This document shows, piece after piece, positions 35,090 to 44,096 of a stretch of 64,000 bases of DNA (positions are counted from its first letter, which is position 1; each line of letters starts with the position of its first letter). The stretch is from the NCBI GenBank assembly GCA_017849615.1, contig JAFIGS010000017.1, forward strand, positions 496,001 through 560,000, read 5' to 3'. The translations under genes and the position numbers were made by a program. This DNA is from Pseudolabrys sp. Lineage in GTDB: Bacteria > Pseudomonadota > Alphaproteobacteria > Rhizobiales > Xanthobacteraceae. Under the pieces are notes generated by a model that saw only the letters and a program-made list of their open reading frames with translations, did not search any database and was not told the origin of the DNA.

Positions 35090-36097
35090 TTGGCCGTTGT
35101 GGTCCCCTTTGAAAATCCGCAGGGCTCGATCGAGCGGCTGGTCAAGCAGCTCGCCCCGGCGATGGAGCGCGTCAACGCGACGATTCTCGACCGGACCGGC
35201 TCCGACGTCACCATGATCCCCGAGGTCGCCAACCACCTGATTTCGTCGGGCGGCAAGCGCCTGCGGCCGATGCTGACCTTGGCCATGGCGCAGCTCACCG
35301 GCTACAGCGGCGACGGCCACATCAAGCTCGCCGCCGCCGTGGAATTCATGCACACGGCGACGCTGCTGCACGACGACGTCGTCGATCAGAGCGACATGCG
35401 CCGCGGCAAGCAGGCCGCGCGCATGCTCTGGGGCAACGAGGCGAGCGTGCTGGTCGGCGACTTCCTGCTCGGCCAGGCCTTCAAGATGATGGTCGAGGTC
35501 GGCAATCTCACGGCGCTCGACATTCTCTCGTCGGCCGCGGCGGTGATCGCGGAGGGCGAAGTGATGCAGCTTGGCGCCGCCAAGAACACCGCGACCAACG
35601 AAGACGAATACATGGCCGTGATCCGCGGCAAGACTGCCGAACTGTTCGCGGCGGCCTGCGAGGTCGGCCCGGTGCTGGCCGGCCGCGACAAGGCGGCGAT
35701 CGCGGCCTGCCGCTCCTACGGCATGAATCTCGGCATCGCCTTCCAGCTCGTCGATGACGCGCTCGACTACGGCGGCAAGTCGGCCAAGCTCGGCAAGAAT
35801 GTCGGCGACGATTTCCGCGAGGGCAAGATCACGCTGCCGGTGGTGCTGTCATTCCGCCGCGGCTCGGACAGCGAGCGCGCGTTCTGGAATCGCACGCTCG
35901 GCGAAGGCAAGGTCGAGGACGGCGATCTCGATCACGCCATCGGCCTGATGACCAAGCATCATGCCATCGAGGATACGCTCGGCCGCGCCCGGCACTACGG
36001 CGCGATCGCCACCGAAGCGCTGGCGCTGGTGCCGGACTGCGAGATCAAGACGGCTCTGGAAGAGACGGTCGCGTTCTGTATCGCGCGGGCGTATTGA
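35090..36097 (+). CDS. ispB: Polyprenyl (octaprenyl-type) diphosphate synthase
   Basis: 335 residues from the TTG at 35090, chosen for AAGGAGA 8 bases upstream. Both aspartate-rich motifs are present: LLHDDVVDQSDMRRG (first) and FQLVDDALDYGG (second), with GGKRLRPMLTL before them. Trans-isoprenyl synthases of this size make the side chain of ubiquinone. Chain length cannot be read reliably here. The quinone would feed the cydAB oxidase and ETF-QO encoded nearby. Confidence 0.92.
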   Translation: MAVVVPFENPQGSIERLVKQLAPAMERVNATILDRTGSDVTMIPEVANHLISSGGKRLRPMLTLAMAQLTGYSGDGHIKLAAAVEFMHTATLLHDDVVDQSDMRRGKQAARMLWGNEASVLVGDFLLGQAFKMMVEVGNLTALDILSSAAAVIAEGEVMQLGAAKNTATNEDEYMAVIRGKTAELFAAACEVGPVLAGRDKAAIAACRSYGMNLGIAFQLVDDALDYGGKSAKLGKNVGDDFREGKITLPVVLSFRRGSDSERAFWNRTLGEGKVEDGDLDHAIGLMTKHHAIEDTLGRARHYGAIATEALALVPDCEIKTALEETVAFCIARAY

Positions 36098-36104
36098 CGC
36101 CCGC
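36085..36104. terminator. Hairpin at the end of ispB
   Basis: GCGGGC (36085-36090) and GCCCGC (36099-36104) pair across the ispB stop codon, between convergent genes. No T tract; a weak bidirectional signal at best. Confidence 0.35.
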
Positions 36105-36106
36105 GG

Positions 36107-36397
36107 CTACTTCGTAATCGTGAAACCGGTCTCGGGCTGGCGCAGCAGTTGCGAGCGGATGAACGGATCGGGATCCTGGCCGATATAGCGGCTGCCGTAA
36201 TAAACCGGCGGCGCGCAGCCATTGGGCTGAGGTTCGCCATTAAACCAGATGCCGCGGAAGGTCGGGCCGCCGACATTGTCCTGACAGACGGAGCCGACGA
36301 CCTTCTTCTTGGCCTTGGCCGCGAACGCCGGTTCGGCGGCAACCGCGCCGGTGAGCGCCACTCCGGCCGCAACAACCGCCAGCCATCGCCAGTTCAT
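36107..36397 (-). CDS. Secreted hypothetical protein
   Basis: 96 residues from the ATG at 36397, with GGAG upstream. A signal peptide (WLAVVAAGVALTGAVAAEPAFA) is followed by a lysine patch (AKKKVVG), a region with two cysteines (SVCQDN, NGCAPPVYYG) and RYIGQDPDPFIRSQLLR. Probably periplasmic. No known family recognised. Confidence 0.65.
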   Translation of the reverse strand: MNWRWLAVVAAGVALTGAVAAEPAFAAKAKKKVVGSVCQDNVGGPTFRGIWFNGEPQPNGCAPPVYYGSRYIGQDPDPFIRSQLLRQPETGFTITK

Positions 36398-36490
36398 GAC
36401 CCGTCTCCGTTCAGTGTGCCGCCGCTGTAACGGCAAATCCCGCAGGCGGCAACAGTTCCCCGGCCAGTAGGGCCGGCAAGTGCGGGAAAT

Positions 36491-37369
36491 TCAAGGCGTC
36501 CGGTTGAGCACCGTCGCCGCCGCCCACCACGACGGCCGCCGGACCGAAAGCTCCGATTCGGCCGCCCTCGCCGCGGCTTCCGTGGCGAACAGGGCAAAGC
36601 AGGTGGCGCCCGAGCCCGACATGCGGGCGAGCCGGACGCCGGGAAGCGCCTCGAGTGCTTCGAGCACCGCGCCAATGACGGGGGCGCAGACGATGGCCGG
36701 CGCCGTGAGGTCGTTGCCGTGGCCGCGCAGAGAGCCGATGAGCGCAGCGGCATCGCGCGGGATGTCGCCGAGCCCGCCACCATCCTTCGGCAGCCCGGAT
36801 TTGGCCAGCGCGGCGAAGACATCGCGGGTCGGCACGCCGACGCGCGGGTTCACCAGCAGCGCCGGCAATGCCGGCAGCCGCAGCGGCGGCGACAGCCGCT
36901 CGCCGACGCCGGTCATGACGCAGGCGCGCGAGGCAAGGCACACCGGCACGTCGGCGCCGGTGCGCAAGGCCGCCGTCATCAGCCGCGCGTCGTCGAACGA
37001 CATGCCGTTGAGGCGCGCCAGGAGCCGCAAGGCCGCCGCCGCATCGGCCGAGCCGCCGCCGACGCCGCCGGCGACCGGAATATGTTTGCCGAGGTGGAAG
37101 CGTCCGCCTTTGAGGTTCGGCACCAAAGCGGCGAGCGCGGCGAACGCCTTGAGGACGAGGTTGTCGCTGGCGGCATCGATGGCGCCGGCAAAAGGCCCGG
37201 CGACGTCGAGCGACGTATGCGCGGCCGGCTCGAGCGTCAGCGTGTCGGCAATGTCGGCAAAGACGACGAGACTTTCGAGCTCGTGATAGCCGTCGGCGCG
37301 CCGCCCCGTGATGCGCAGGCTCAGGTTGATCTTGGCGCGCGCGGTTTCGGTGAGGTGACTTGAAATCAA
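36491..37369 (-). CDS. ispE: 4-diphosphocytidyl-2-C-methyl-D-erythritol kinase
   Basis: 292 residues of the GHMP kinase family. It phosphorylates CDP-methylerythritol in the MEP isoprenoid pathway, which supplies the precursors used by the ispB product. The N-terminal motif is ARAKINLSLRITGRRADGYHE (residues 10-30). The ATP loop is HIPVAGGVGGGSADAAAALR (about 96-115), and the C-terminal GHMP motif is VRLARMSGSGATCFAL. It follows the TPR gene on the same strand after a short palindromic repeat. Confidence 0.95.
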   Translation of the reverse strand: MISSHLTETARAKINLSLRITGRRADGYHELESLVVFADIADTLTLEPAAHTSLDVAGPFAGAIDAASDNLVLKAFAALAALVPNLKGGRFHLGKHIPVAGGVGGGSADAAAALRLLARLNGMSFDDARLMTAALRTGADVPVCLASRACVMTGVGERLSPPLRLPALPALLVNPRVGVPTRDVFAALAKSGLPKDGGGLGDIPRDAAALIGSLRGHGNDLTAPAIVCAPVIGAVLEALEALPGVRLARMSGSGATCFALFATEAAARAAESELSVRRPSWWAAATVLNRTP

Positions 37370-37389
37370 GAGCGCTGCGCTCCGTCCTT

Positions 37390-37436
37390 GTCCCGGGCGC
37401 GGCGCAACGTGAAACGTTGCGACGCAGAACCGGGAC
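37390..37436. repeat. Nested palindrome between the TPR gene and ispE
   Basis: Outer arms GTCCCGG (37390-37396) and CCGGGAC (37430-37436); inner arms GCAACGT (37404-37410) and ACGTTGC (37414-37420). A different family from the GTCATTCC repeats. It lies in the 145-base gap of a likely operon. Confidence 0.75.
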
Positions 37437-37514
37437 CTTAGCGCATTCGGAGGCTGGGATGGCCACGGATCAGCGTCGCATCACTTCGTGCTGCGCTGCG
37501 TCCGGGGCAAGGAA

Positions 37515-39617
37515 TCACCCGCCATTGCCCGGCTTGGGCGCCGCCGGCTTGTCGGCGGAATTGGCCTGCGACGAGGTCTCGTCGGGCAGGCCGACACGCA
37601 GCTTTTCCAGAATCTTCGGCAGCTCCTCCGGATCGGGCTTGAGGTCGCGCGCGTGATTCCACTGGAAGGTCGCTTCCAGCTTGCGGCCGATGCGCCAGTA
37701 GGCGTCGCCGAGATGATCGTTGATGGTCGGATCCTCGGGCTTGAGGCCGATGGCGCGCTCCAGCTCCTTGGTCGCTTCCTCGTAATTGCCGACGCGGTAA
37801 TAGGCCCAGCCCAGCGAGTCGACGATGTAACCGTCGTCAGGACGCTGCGCGACGGCCTTCCTGATCATCTCCATGCCCTGATCGAGGTTGACGCCCTGAT
37901 CGATCCAGGAATAGCCGAGATAATTGAGCACATGCGGCTGATCGGGGAACAGCGCGAGCGCCTTCTTCAGATCGGCTTCCGCCTTCTGCCACTGCTTGGC
38001 GCGCTCGTAGCAGATGCCGCGGAAATAGAAGACGGTCCAGTGGGCCTTGTCCGGCGTGCCGATGAGGTCGATCGCCTTGGAATAGATGTCGCCGCATTCG
38101 GCGAACTTCTTGTGGCCGCGCAGCAGATTGCCGAGCGCGAGCGTGGCCTCCAGATCCTTCGGATCGTCCTTGATCAGCTCCTCGAGCCGCTTCTGCGCCT
38201 CCTCGCTGCGCTCGAGCGCGTCGAGATCGGCGGCCATCTGAATGGCGGCGTTGCGGTACAGCACCGAGTTGTGCGGGATGCGATCATAGACCTTGATCGC
38301 CATGTCCGGCTTCTTCATCGCCTCGTAGAGATCGGCGAGCGACAGCAGCGCCAGTTCGTGCTGCGGGGCAAGGTGCAGCGACAGTTGCAGATAGACGAGG
38401 CCGAGATCCTCGCCGCCGCGGCGGCCGAGCGAGGCACCGAGACCGTACAGCGCCTCGGCGGCGCCGGCCTGCGCGTTGGCGACCATCATCGGAATGGCGC
38501 CGGCCTTTGTATCGCTCTTGGTATCGTTTTTGGCGGTCGCGGCGCGCGGCGCGGCATCGCCTTCGTTCAGGCGGGCGATGGTTTTGGCGTCGGCTATGCC
38601 GTCCGCCTTGAGCCCGTTGCGCGACTGGAATTCGCGAATGGCGGTCACGGTCTGCGCGCCGTAGCGGCCGTCGGCCGACAGGCCGAGACGGTTCTGCAGG
38701 GCGGTGACATCCGCGCCGCTCATGCCGCGCGACAAGCTGCGGTCGGCGGCAAGCTGCGGCACGCCGGGCTTTGCTTCAGCCGGTTTGACCTCGGCCGGTT
38801 TCGGCGCGCCGGCATCCGCCGGCCTGAGCTTGCGCATCGCGCTGGCGATGAGCGGATGGCGCGGCAGCACCTTGTCGAACGCCACGAAGACCGCGAGCGC
38901 TTCCTCGGCCGAACGGTTGCGCGACAGCCAGCCGCCATAGGCCTCGACCACGCGGAGCGCCGACGAATCCATCTTGTAGGCGCGCTCGAACCTCTTGCCC
39001 GCCTCCCTGGCGTCACCGGCGGCGTCGAGAATGAGGCCGGCGTGCAGATCCTTGAAAATGCCGTACCATTCCGGCCCGGTCAGGCGGTCGATGGTCGCCA
39101 CCGCGCCCTTGGCATCGCCGGCGCCGGCCTGGCTCCAGGCCGACAGCAGCGCCGCGGTGAGATCCGTGATCGGACCGCGCACCGATTGGGAAAGGTTGCG
39201 CCGCGCCACCGCGAAATGACCGACCTTGAGGTCGTGCACGCCGAGCACGAGGCGCGCCGCGCGATCGGTCTTGCTGGTCTGCACGACGCGTTCGGCGAAC
39301 TTCACCGCCTCTCCGACCTCGCCGCCGATCAGGAGCGATACGAAGGCGCGATCGAGCAGTTCGGTATTCTTGGGGTCGCGCCGCAAGGCGGCCCGATAAT
39401 AGGTGGCGGCGGCCAGCGCATCCTGCTGCCGGCCGGCATGGCGGGCGGCCAGATAGCTACCCGACGCCGTGACGCCGGACAGATCGATGGCGCCGGAGGC
39501 GACAGGCGGCTGCGAGCCCTGCGCGGTGGCCGAGGCCGGCACCGCAATGGCAGCAACCGCACACGCAACAACGGCGGCGCCCGCCGCAACAGCCCGGAAC
39601 CGGCTCGATGATTTCAC
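37515..39617 (-). CDS. TPR-repeat protein with an inserted peptidoglycan-binding domain
   Basis: 700 residues from the GTG at 39617, which follows GGAG; longer starts up to 39725 are open but leave the signal peptide buried. Signal peptide: AVAAGAAVVACAVAAIAVPA. N-terminal TPR-type helices are followed at about 293-350 by a PG_binding_1 domain (LSRGMSGADVTALQNRLGL, DGRYGAQTVTAIREFQS). C-terminal TPR units then run to about 670 (LNYLGYSWIDQGVNLDQGM, VDSLGWAYYRVGNYEEATKE). Exported, probably a periplasmic scaffold for envelope assembly. It precedes ispE. I do not recall the inserted domain in related copies. Confidence 0.85.
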   Translation of the reverse strand: MKSSSRFRAVAAGAAVVACAVAAIAVPASATAQGSQPPVASGAIDLSGVTASGSYLAARHAGRQQDALAAATYYRAALRRDPKNTELLDRAFVSLLIGGEVGEAVKFAERVVQTSKTDRAARLVLGVHDLKVGHFAVARRNLSQSVRGPITDLTAALLSAWSQAGAGDAKGAVATIDRLTGPEWYGIFKDLHAGLILDAAGDAREAGKRFERAYKMDSSALRVVEAYGGWLSRNRSAEEALAVFVAFDKVLPRHPLIASAMRKLRPADAGAPKPAEVKPAEAKPGVPQLAADRSLSRGMSGADVTALQNRLGLSADGRYGAQTVTAIREFQSRNGLKADGIADAKTIARLNEGDAAPRAATAKNDTKSDTKAGAIPMMVANAQAGAAEALYGLGASLGRRGGEDLGLVYLQLSLHLAPQHELALLSLADLYEAMKKPDMAIKVYDRIPHNSVLYRNAAIQMAADLDALERSEEAQKRLEELIKDDPKDLEATLALGNLLRGHKKFAECGDIYSKAIDLIGTPDKAHWTVFYFRGICYERAKQWQKAEADLKKALALFPDQPHVLNYLGYSWIDQGVNLDQGMEMIRKAVAQRPDDGYIVDSLGWAYYRVGNYEEATKELERAIGLKPEDPTINDHLGDAYWRIGRKLEATFQWNHARDLKPDPEELPKILEKLRVGLPDETSSQANSADKPAAPKPGNGG

Positions 39618-40037
39618 TGGCAATGCTCCGATGAGCGGCCGCGCGGCTCCGCGCTGACTCGCTGAGGTCAGATTCAGAATGACCCTTTTGCGCCGCAACC
39701 GCAAGAACGGCCCGCCGCGCGCCAAGAGTCCGCCGCCACAGCTTGAATGCCACGGTGTGGCGGCAGCATGGCCGTGCGGGCACTCGTTCGGCCCACCTCA
39801 TCGGGTCGCCGGCGCAAGGCCGTCGGCCCGGCGTTCCCGTCGCTTCTCACGTGCCGCAACAGCTTGCAACCTTTACGGGAACTTAGATGTCCTTTGGGGA
39901 ACCCCGAGTTTGGCCGTGTTTGGGGGCATTCGCACATCGGCGCCCCACCCCCGCCTCCGCCCGGCCATCCCTACGGGCCTACCTGTCGGAAAATCGTGCA
40001 ATCGGGCATGTTAGCGCCGGGAGGCTGCCGACGTCCG
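39618..40037. other. 420-base gap between the TPR gene and the KdpD-like gene
   Basis: Divergent promoter region. It holds an 8-bp inverted repeat GTTCCCGT (39833-39840) / ACGGGAAC (39875-39882), an AT-richer stretch (CTTGCAACCTTTACGGGAAC) and the small hairpin GGGGAACCCC (39896-39905). Translation of the region is possible in frame with the kinase but has no domain character. No other gene is seen. Confidence 0.5.
39833..39882. promoter_or_regulatory. Inverted repeat upstream of the KdpD-like gene
   Basis: GTTCCCGT (39833-39840) and ACGGGAAC (39875-39882), perfect over 8 bases and 42 bases apart centre to centre, about four helical turns. A candidate operator for the adjacent two-component system. 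Confidence 0.35.
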
Positions 40038-41147
40038 ATGCGCGCCGTGTTTTCCAATGTGACGGAGTATTTCGACAGCCAGCGGGGGCGCTGGCTGCGC
40101 GAACAGCTCGCCGGCATTCTCGTCGCCCAGCTCATCGTCGCGCTGCTGACGGCGATTCTCGCGGCGGCCTTCCAGTGGCTGCCGATCCAGCATGTCACGA
40201 TCGTCTATCTCATTCCGGTCATCGTCGCGACCTTGCGCTGGGGCGCGATCCCGGCGGTGTTCGCCGGCCTGTCCGGCATCGCGGCGGTTGCTTATTTCTT
40301 TTACGCGCCTTTCTTCGATATGCGCGTCCACAGTCCCGCGCAGATCGCCGACATCCTGCTGTTCGTCACCGTCGCAACGATCACCGGTCGCATCGCGGTC
40401 GCGGTCCGCAAGGCCAAGATCCGCGCCCAGGCCGAAAGCCTGCGCGATGCCCTGATCGGTTCGGTGTCGCACGGACTGCGCACGCCGCTGGCGGCGATCA
40501 CCGGCTCGGCGTCCATCCTGGCCCAATCGCGCGCCATCGAGGGCGACGAACACCTGTCCTCCCTGGTTCACGTCATTCGCGACGAGGCCGATCGGCTCAA
40601 TGGCGACATCCAGAACCTGCTCGATGCCACGCGCATCAGCAGCGAAGGGCTTCAGCCCCACATGACCTGGGTCGATCCCGAAGATCTGATCAGCGGCGCC
40701 CTGGCCAGCAAACGCCGCGCGCTCGCCGAGCGCCCGGTCAACCTCTCCATCGCCGACGATCTGCCGCTGGCCTATATCGACGCCACCCTCATCCAGTCCG
40801 CGCTGAGCCAGGTCATCGAAAATGCGATCAAATATTCTCCGCCGGGCTCGCCGATCACGATCAAGGCCGGGCAGGTCGGCGCGATGATCCGCATTGATGT
40901 CAGCGACAAGGGCGTGGGCGTTCCGAATTCCGAACTCGAGAAGATATTCGAGCGCTTCTATCGCGGCTCGGTCCATGCCACGAATATACCGGGGTCCGGG
41001 CTTGGACTATGGATCGCGCGCGCCCTGATTGATGCCTGCGGCGGGCGCATCCGGGCTGTCGTTCCGGACCATGGCCCGGGAACCACCTTCCGTATCGAAC
41101 TGCCGGTGAAAACGCAGCCGGCCGCCGACGAGAACGCAGATGAATGA
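40038..41147 (+). CDS. KdpD-like sensor histidine kinase, short form
   Basis: 369 residues from the ATG at 40038; an ATG at 40008 would add ten. A DUF4118 membrane domain of three or four helices (about 28-120: LIVALLTAILAAAFQW, VTIVYLIPVIVATLRWG) is followed by HisKA with the phospho-acceptor His145 (SVSHGLRTPLAA). The ATPase domain has ALSQVIENAIKYSP, DKGVGVP, FERFYRG and GSGLGLWIA. The large N-terminal KdpD and USP domains of full-length KdpD are absent. No kdpFABC genes are here, so K+ control is not assured. It overlaps the response regulator gene by 8 bases. Confidence 0.9.
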   Translation: MRAVFSNVTEYFDSQRGRWLREQLAGILVAQLIVALLTAILAAAFQWLPIQHVTIVYLIPVIVATLRWGAIPAVFAGLSGIAAVAYFFYAPFFDMRVHSPAQIADILLFVTVATITGRIAVAVRKAKIRAQAESLRDALIGSVSHGLRTPLAAITGSASILAQSRAIEGDEHLSSLVHVIRDEADRLNGDIQNLLDATRISSEGLQPHMTWVDPEDLISGALASKRRALAERPVNLSIADDLPLAYIDATLIQSALSQVIENAIKYSPPGSPITIKAGQVGAMIRIDVSDKGVGVPNSELEKIFERFYRGSVHATNIPGSGLGLWIARALIDACGGRIRAVVPDHGPGTTFRIELPVKTQPAADENADE

Positions 41148-41844
41148 CAGCCGCCCATCGGTTCTGATCATCGACGACGATCCGCAGATCCGGCGTTTTC
41201 TGCGCGCCGGCTTCGACCTTGAGCACTTCGCGGTGCATGAGGAGCCGACCGGCCAGGGCGGGCTGCGGGCCGCCACCTTGCGCCGCTCCGACCTCATCGT
41301 GGTCGATCTCAATCTGCCCGACATGGACGGCAGCAACATCGTCGAGCGGCTGCGCGCCTGGTCGACGGTGCCGATTATCGTTCTGTCGGTGCGCGCCAGC
41401 GACGAGGACAAGGTCAAGCTGCTTGAAAGCGGCGCCGACGACTACGTCGTCAAGCCGTTCAGCATGGTCGAACTGGTGGCGCGGGCGCGGGCGGCCATTC
41501 GCCGTCAGACTCGGACCGACCACGGCGAGATGATCGTCAAATCCGGCCCGCTCTCGATCGATCTCGCCAATCGCGCGGTCTATCTCGACGAAGAACGAGT
41601 CACGCTGTCTCCCAAGGAGTATCGCCTGCTGCAGGTTCTCGCCAAGCACGCCGGCAATGTCGTCACGCACAACACCTTGATGAAAGAGGTGTGGGGCGTG
41701 CGCCACCTCGACAATTCCCACTATCTGCGGATTCTCGTGCGCCGCCTGCGCGGCAAGATCGAAAAGAATCCGAAGCGGCCGCAGATTCTCGTCAGCGAGC
41801 TGGGCGTCGGCTACCGCCTGACGAATGGAAACGAGGCCCGGTGA
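41140..41844 (+). CDS. OmpR/KdpE-type response regulator
   Basis: 234 residues. Receiver domain with LIIDDDPQIRR, phospho-acceptor Asp56 in VVDLNLPDMDG and Lys in VVKPFSMVEL. A C-terminal winged helix follows (about 130-230: SIDLANRAVYLDEERVTLSP, HNTLMKEVWGVRH, RILVRRLRGKIE). It is the cognate partner of the overlapping kinase. The targets are unknown; the inverted repeat upstream of the kinase gene is a possible site. Confidence 0.93.
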   Translation: MNDSRPSVLIIDDDPQIRRFLRAGFDLEHFAVHEEPTGQGGLRAATLRRSDLIVVDLNLPDMDGSNIVERLRAWSTVPIIVLSVRASDEDKVKLLESGADDYVVKPFSMVELVARARAAIRRQTRTDHGEMIVKSGPLSIDLANRAVYLDEERVTLSPKEYRLLQVLAKHAGNVVTHNTLMKEVWGVRHLDNSHYLRILVRRLRGKIEKNPKRPQILVSELGVGYRLTNGNEAR

Positions 41845-41975
41845 CGGATCACTGTTACCGAACTGTTACGACACGCTTCGCCTTGCTCACCGCCGCGTTA
41901 CGGCCGTCCCGATAGCGTCGAAACCGCTCGTCGTTGCGTGCGAATCCCCGCGCGATCCGACGGGGAGGTTCGACC

Positions 41976-42254
41976 GTGCCGAATTCCGAAAGCCTGAGGC
42001 GCGCCAAGCCCGCCCGACGCCCCTGTCTCGCGCCAGCCAATCAGGCGGAGATCGAGAAAGAGCGCAACCGGCTGTTCGACGAGCTGATGCTGCTCCGCCG
42101 CATGCAGTCCGCGCCTTCGCAGGCTCTCGAAACGGCGCGCATCCTGCTCACCAGGCAATGGATCAAGGCCGATTGGCGCGAACGCGAGCGGCTCAACAAG
42201 GCCGCCGGTTGGGCGCTGCAGATCGAATTGAACGGCAATCAGTCGTCGGCATAA
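41976..42254 (+). CDS. Small helical hypothetical protein
   Basis: 92 residues from the GTG at 41976, with GGGGAGG 7 bases upstream. Charged and alpha-helical: EIEKERNRLFDELMLLRRMQ and ILLTRQWIKADWRERERL; the first could be a short coiled coil. No known family. It is 131 bases past the response regulator and could belong to its operon or be independent; it converges on the ETF-QO gene. Confidence 0.6.
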   Translation: MPNSESLRRAKPARRPCLAPANQAEIEKERNRLFDELMLLRRMQSAPSQALETARILLTRQWIKADWRERERLNKAAGWALQIELNGNQSSA

Positions 42255-42272
42255 CGCCGCGGCGTCCGGCCG

Positions 42273-43955
42273 CTACATCCCCGAATAGTTCGGACCGCCC
42301 GCGCCTTCCGGCGGCACCCAGGTGATGTTCTGGTTCGGGTCCTTGATGTCGCAGGTTTTACAGTGGACGCAATTCTGCGCATTGATGACGAACTTCGGGT
42401 TGCCCGCCTCTTCCACCCATTCATAGACGCCGGCCGGGCAGTAACGCGCCGACGGACCGGCGAAGACGTCGTGCTCCGACGACTTCTGCAAGGCCATGTC
42501 CTTGACTTTGAGATGCGGCGGCTGGTCTTCCTCGTGATTGGTGTTCGACAGGAACACCGAGGACAGACGATCGAAGATGAGCTTGCCGTCGGGCTTGGGA
42601 TAGACGATACGCTCGCATTCGGCCGCGGGCTTGAGCGCCATGTAGTCCGGCTTGCCGTGCTTAAGCGTGCCAAACAGCGAAAATTTAACACTCGCACCCA
42701 ACAACGGCAGCCATTTGCCGACCGAATTCGTCCACATGTCGAGGCCGCCGAGCGCGATGCCGATCAAAGTGCCGAACTTCGACCAGAGCGGCTTGACGTT
42801 GCGCACCGCCCAAAGATCCTGACCGATCGGCGACGCCCGCCAGCCGGACTCGTAATCCGTGAGTTCGTCGTATTGCCTTCCGGCAGCCAGCGCCGCGGCT
42901 GCGGCTTCCGCCGCGAGCATGCCCGACAGCATCGCGTTGTGGCTGCCCTTGATGCGCGGCACGTTCATGAAGCCGGCATCACAACCGATCAGCGCGCCGC
43001 CGGGGAATGTCAGCTTCGGCACCGACTGATAGCCGCCTTCCGTGATGGCGCGTGCGCCATAGGAGAGACGTTTGCCGCCCTCGAAGGTGTCGCGCACCGA
43101 AGGATGCGTCTTGAAGCGCTGGAATTCCTCGAACGGCGACAGATAGGGATTCTTGTAGTTCAGGTGCACGACGAAGCCGACCGCCACCAGATTGTCGTCG
43201 AAGTGATAGAGGAACGAGCCGCCGCCGGTCGAATTGTCGAGCGGCCAGCCGAACGAGTGCTGCACAAGGCCCTTCTTGTGCTTGCCGGGCGCGACCTGCC
43301 ACAGCTCCTTGAGGCCGATGCCGAATTTCTGTGGCTCGCGGCCGTCCTGCAGATTGAACTTCGCCAGCAGTTGCTTGCCGAGATTGCCGCGCGCGCCCTC
43401 GGCGAACAGAGTGTACTTGGCGCGCAGCTCCATGCCGCGCGTGAAGTTGGCATTGGGTTCGTTGTTCCTGCCGATGCCCATGTCGCCGGTGGCGACGCCG
43501 ACCACGGCGCCGTTGTCGTCGTAAAGAACCTCCGCCGCGGCGAAGCCCGGATAGATCTCGACGCCGAGGCCCTCGGCCTTGGTGCCGAGCCAGCGGCAGA
43601 CGTCGCCGAGCGACACGATGTAGTTGCCGTGGTTGCCCATCAGCGGCGGCATCAGGATGTTCGGCAGCCGCACCGCGCCGCTGTGGCCGAGCCAATAGAA
43701 GCGGTCGTCGGTGACTTGGGTCTTGATCGGCGTTTCTTCCGAGCGCCAGTCGGGCAGCAGGGCGTCGAGCCCGGCCGGATCGATCACCGCGCCGGAGAGG
43801 ATGTGCGCGCCGACCTCGGAGCCCTTTTCGACCACGACCACCGACAGGTCGGCATTGATCTGCTTGAGGCGGATGGCGGCGGCGAGGCCGGCGGGGCCGG
43901 CGCCGACAACAACAACATCAAACTCCATGGCTTCGCGGGCGGGCAGATCGGTCAT
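42273..43955 (-). CDS. Electron transfer flavoprotein-ubiquinone oxidoreductase
   Basis: 560 residues. Transfers electrons from reduced ETF to ubiquinone in the inner membrane, linking fatty-acid and amino-acid dehydrogenases to respiration. FAD Rossmann motif VVVGAGPAGLAAAIRLKQ is near residue 15. The C-terminal 4Fe-4S domain has CPAGVYEW (about 507) and CVHCKTCDIKDPNQNITW, and the ending PPEGAGGPNYSGM is typical. In related genomes it lies next to the TPR-ispE genes, here separated by the two-component pair. Confidence 0.97.
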   Translation of the reverse strand: MTDLPAREAMEFDVVVVGAGPAGLAAAIRLKQINADLSVVVVEKGSEVGAHILSGAVIDPAGLDALLPDWRSEETPIKTQVTDDRFYWLGHSGAVRLPNILMPPLMGNHGNYIVSLGDVCRWLGTKAEGLGVEIYPGFAAAEVLYDDNGAVVGVATGDMGIGRNNEPNANFTRGMELRAKYTLFAEGARGNLGKQLLAKFNLQDGREPQKFGIGLKELWQVAPGKHKKGLVQHSFGWPLDNSTGGGSFLYHFDDNLVAVGFVVHLNYKNPYLSPFEEFQRFKTHPSVRDTFEGGKRLSYGARAITEGGYQSVPKLTFPGGALIGCDAGFMNVPRIKGSHNAMLSGMLAAEAAAAALAAGRQYDELTDYESGWRASPIGQDLWAVRNVKPLWSKFGTLIGIALGGLDMWTNSVGKWLPLLGASVKFSLFGTLKHGKPDYMALKPAAECERIVYPKPDGKLIFDRLSSVFLSNTNHEEDQPPHLKVKDMALQKSSEHDVFAGPSARYCPAGVYEWVEEAGNPKFVINAQNCVHCKTCDIKDPNQNITWVPPEGAGGPNYSGM

Positions 43956-44096
43956 CGAGGCCTCCTGAAATGGGCGAACGGCGCGAAAATCGCTGCCTGT
44001 GCCCCCGAAACGCAGTTCATAACGCTTCTATTGAACATTTTTGCACAGCGTGGGCAATCGCCCGGCCATACGATTTCATTGTGCTAGAATGCTGGG

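Noticed and set aside
37488..39611. A 707-codon open frame opposite the TPR gene
   Set aside because: Antisense to a well-supported exported protein; composition is that of a GC-rich shadow, with no motif or ribosome site.
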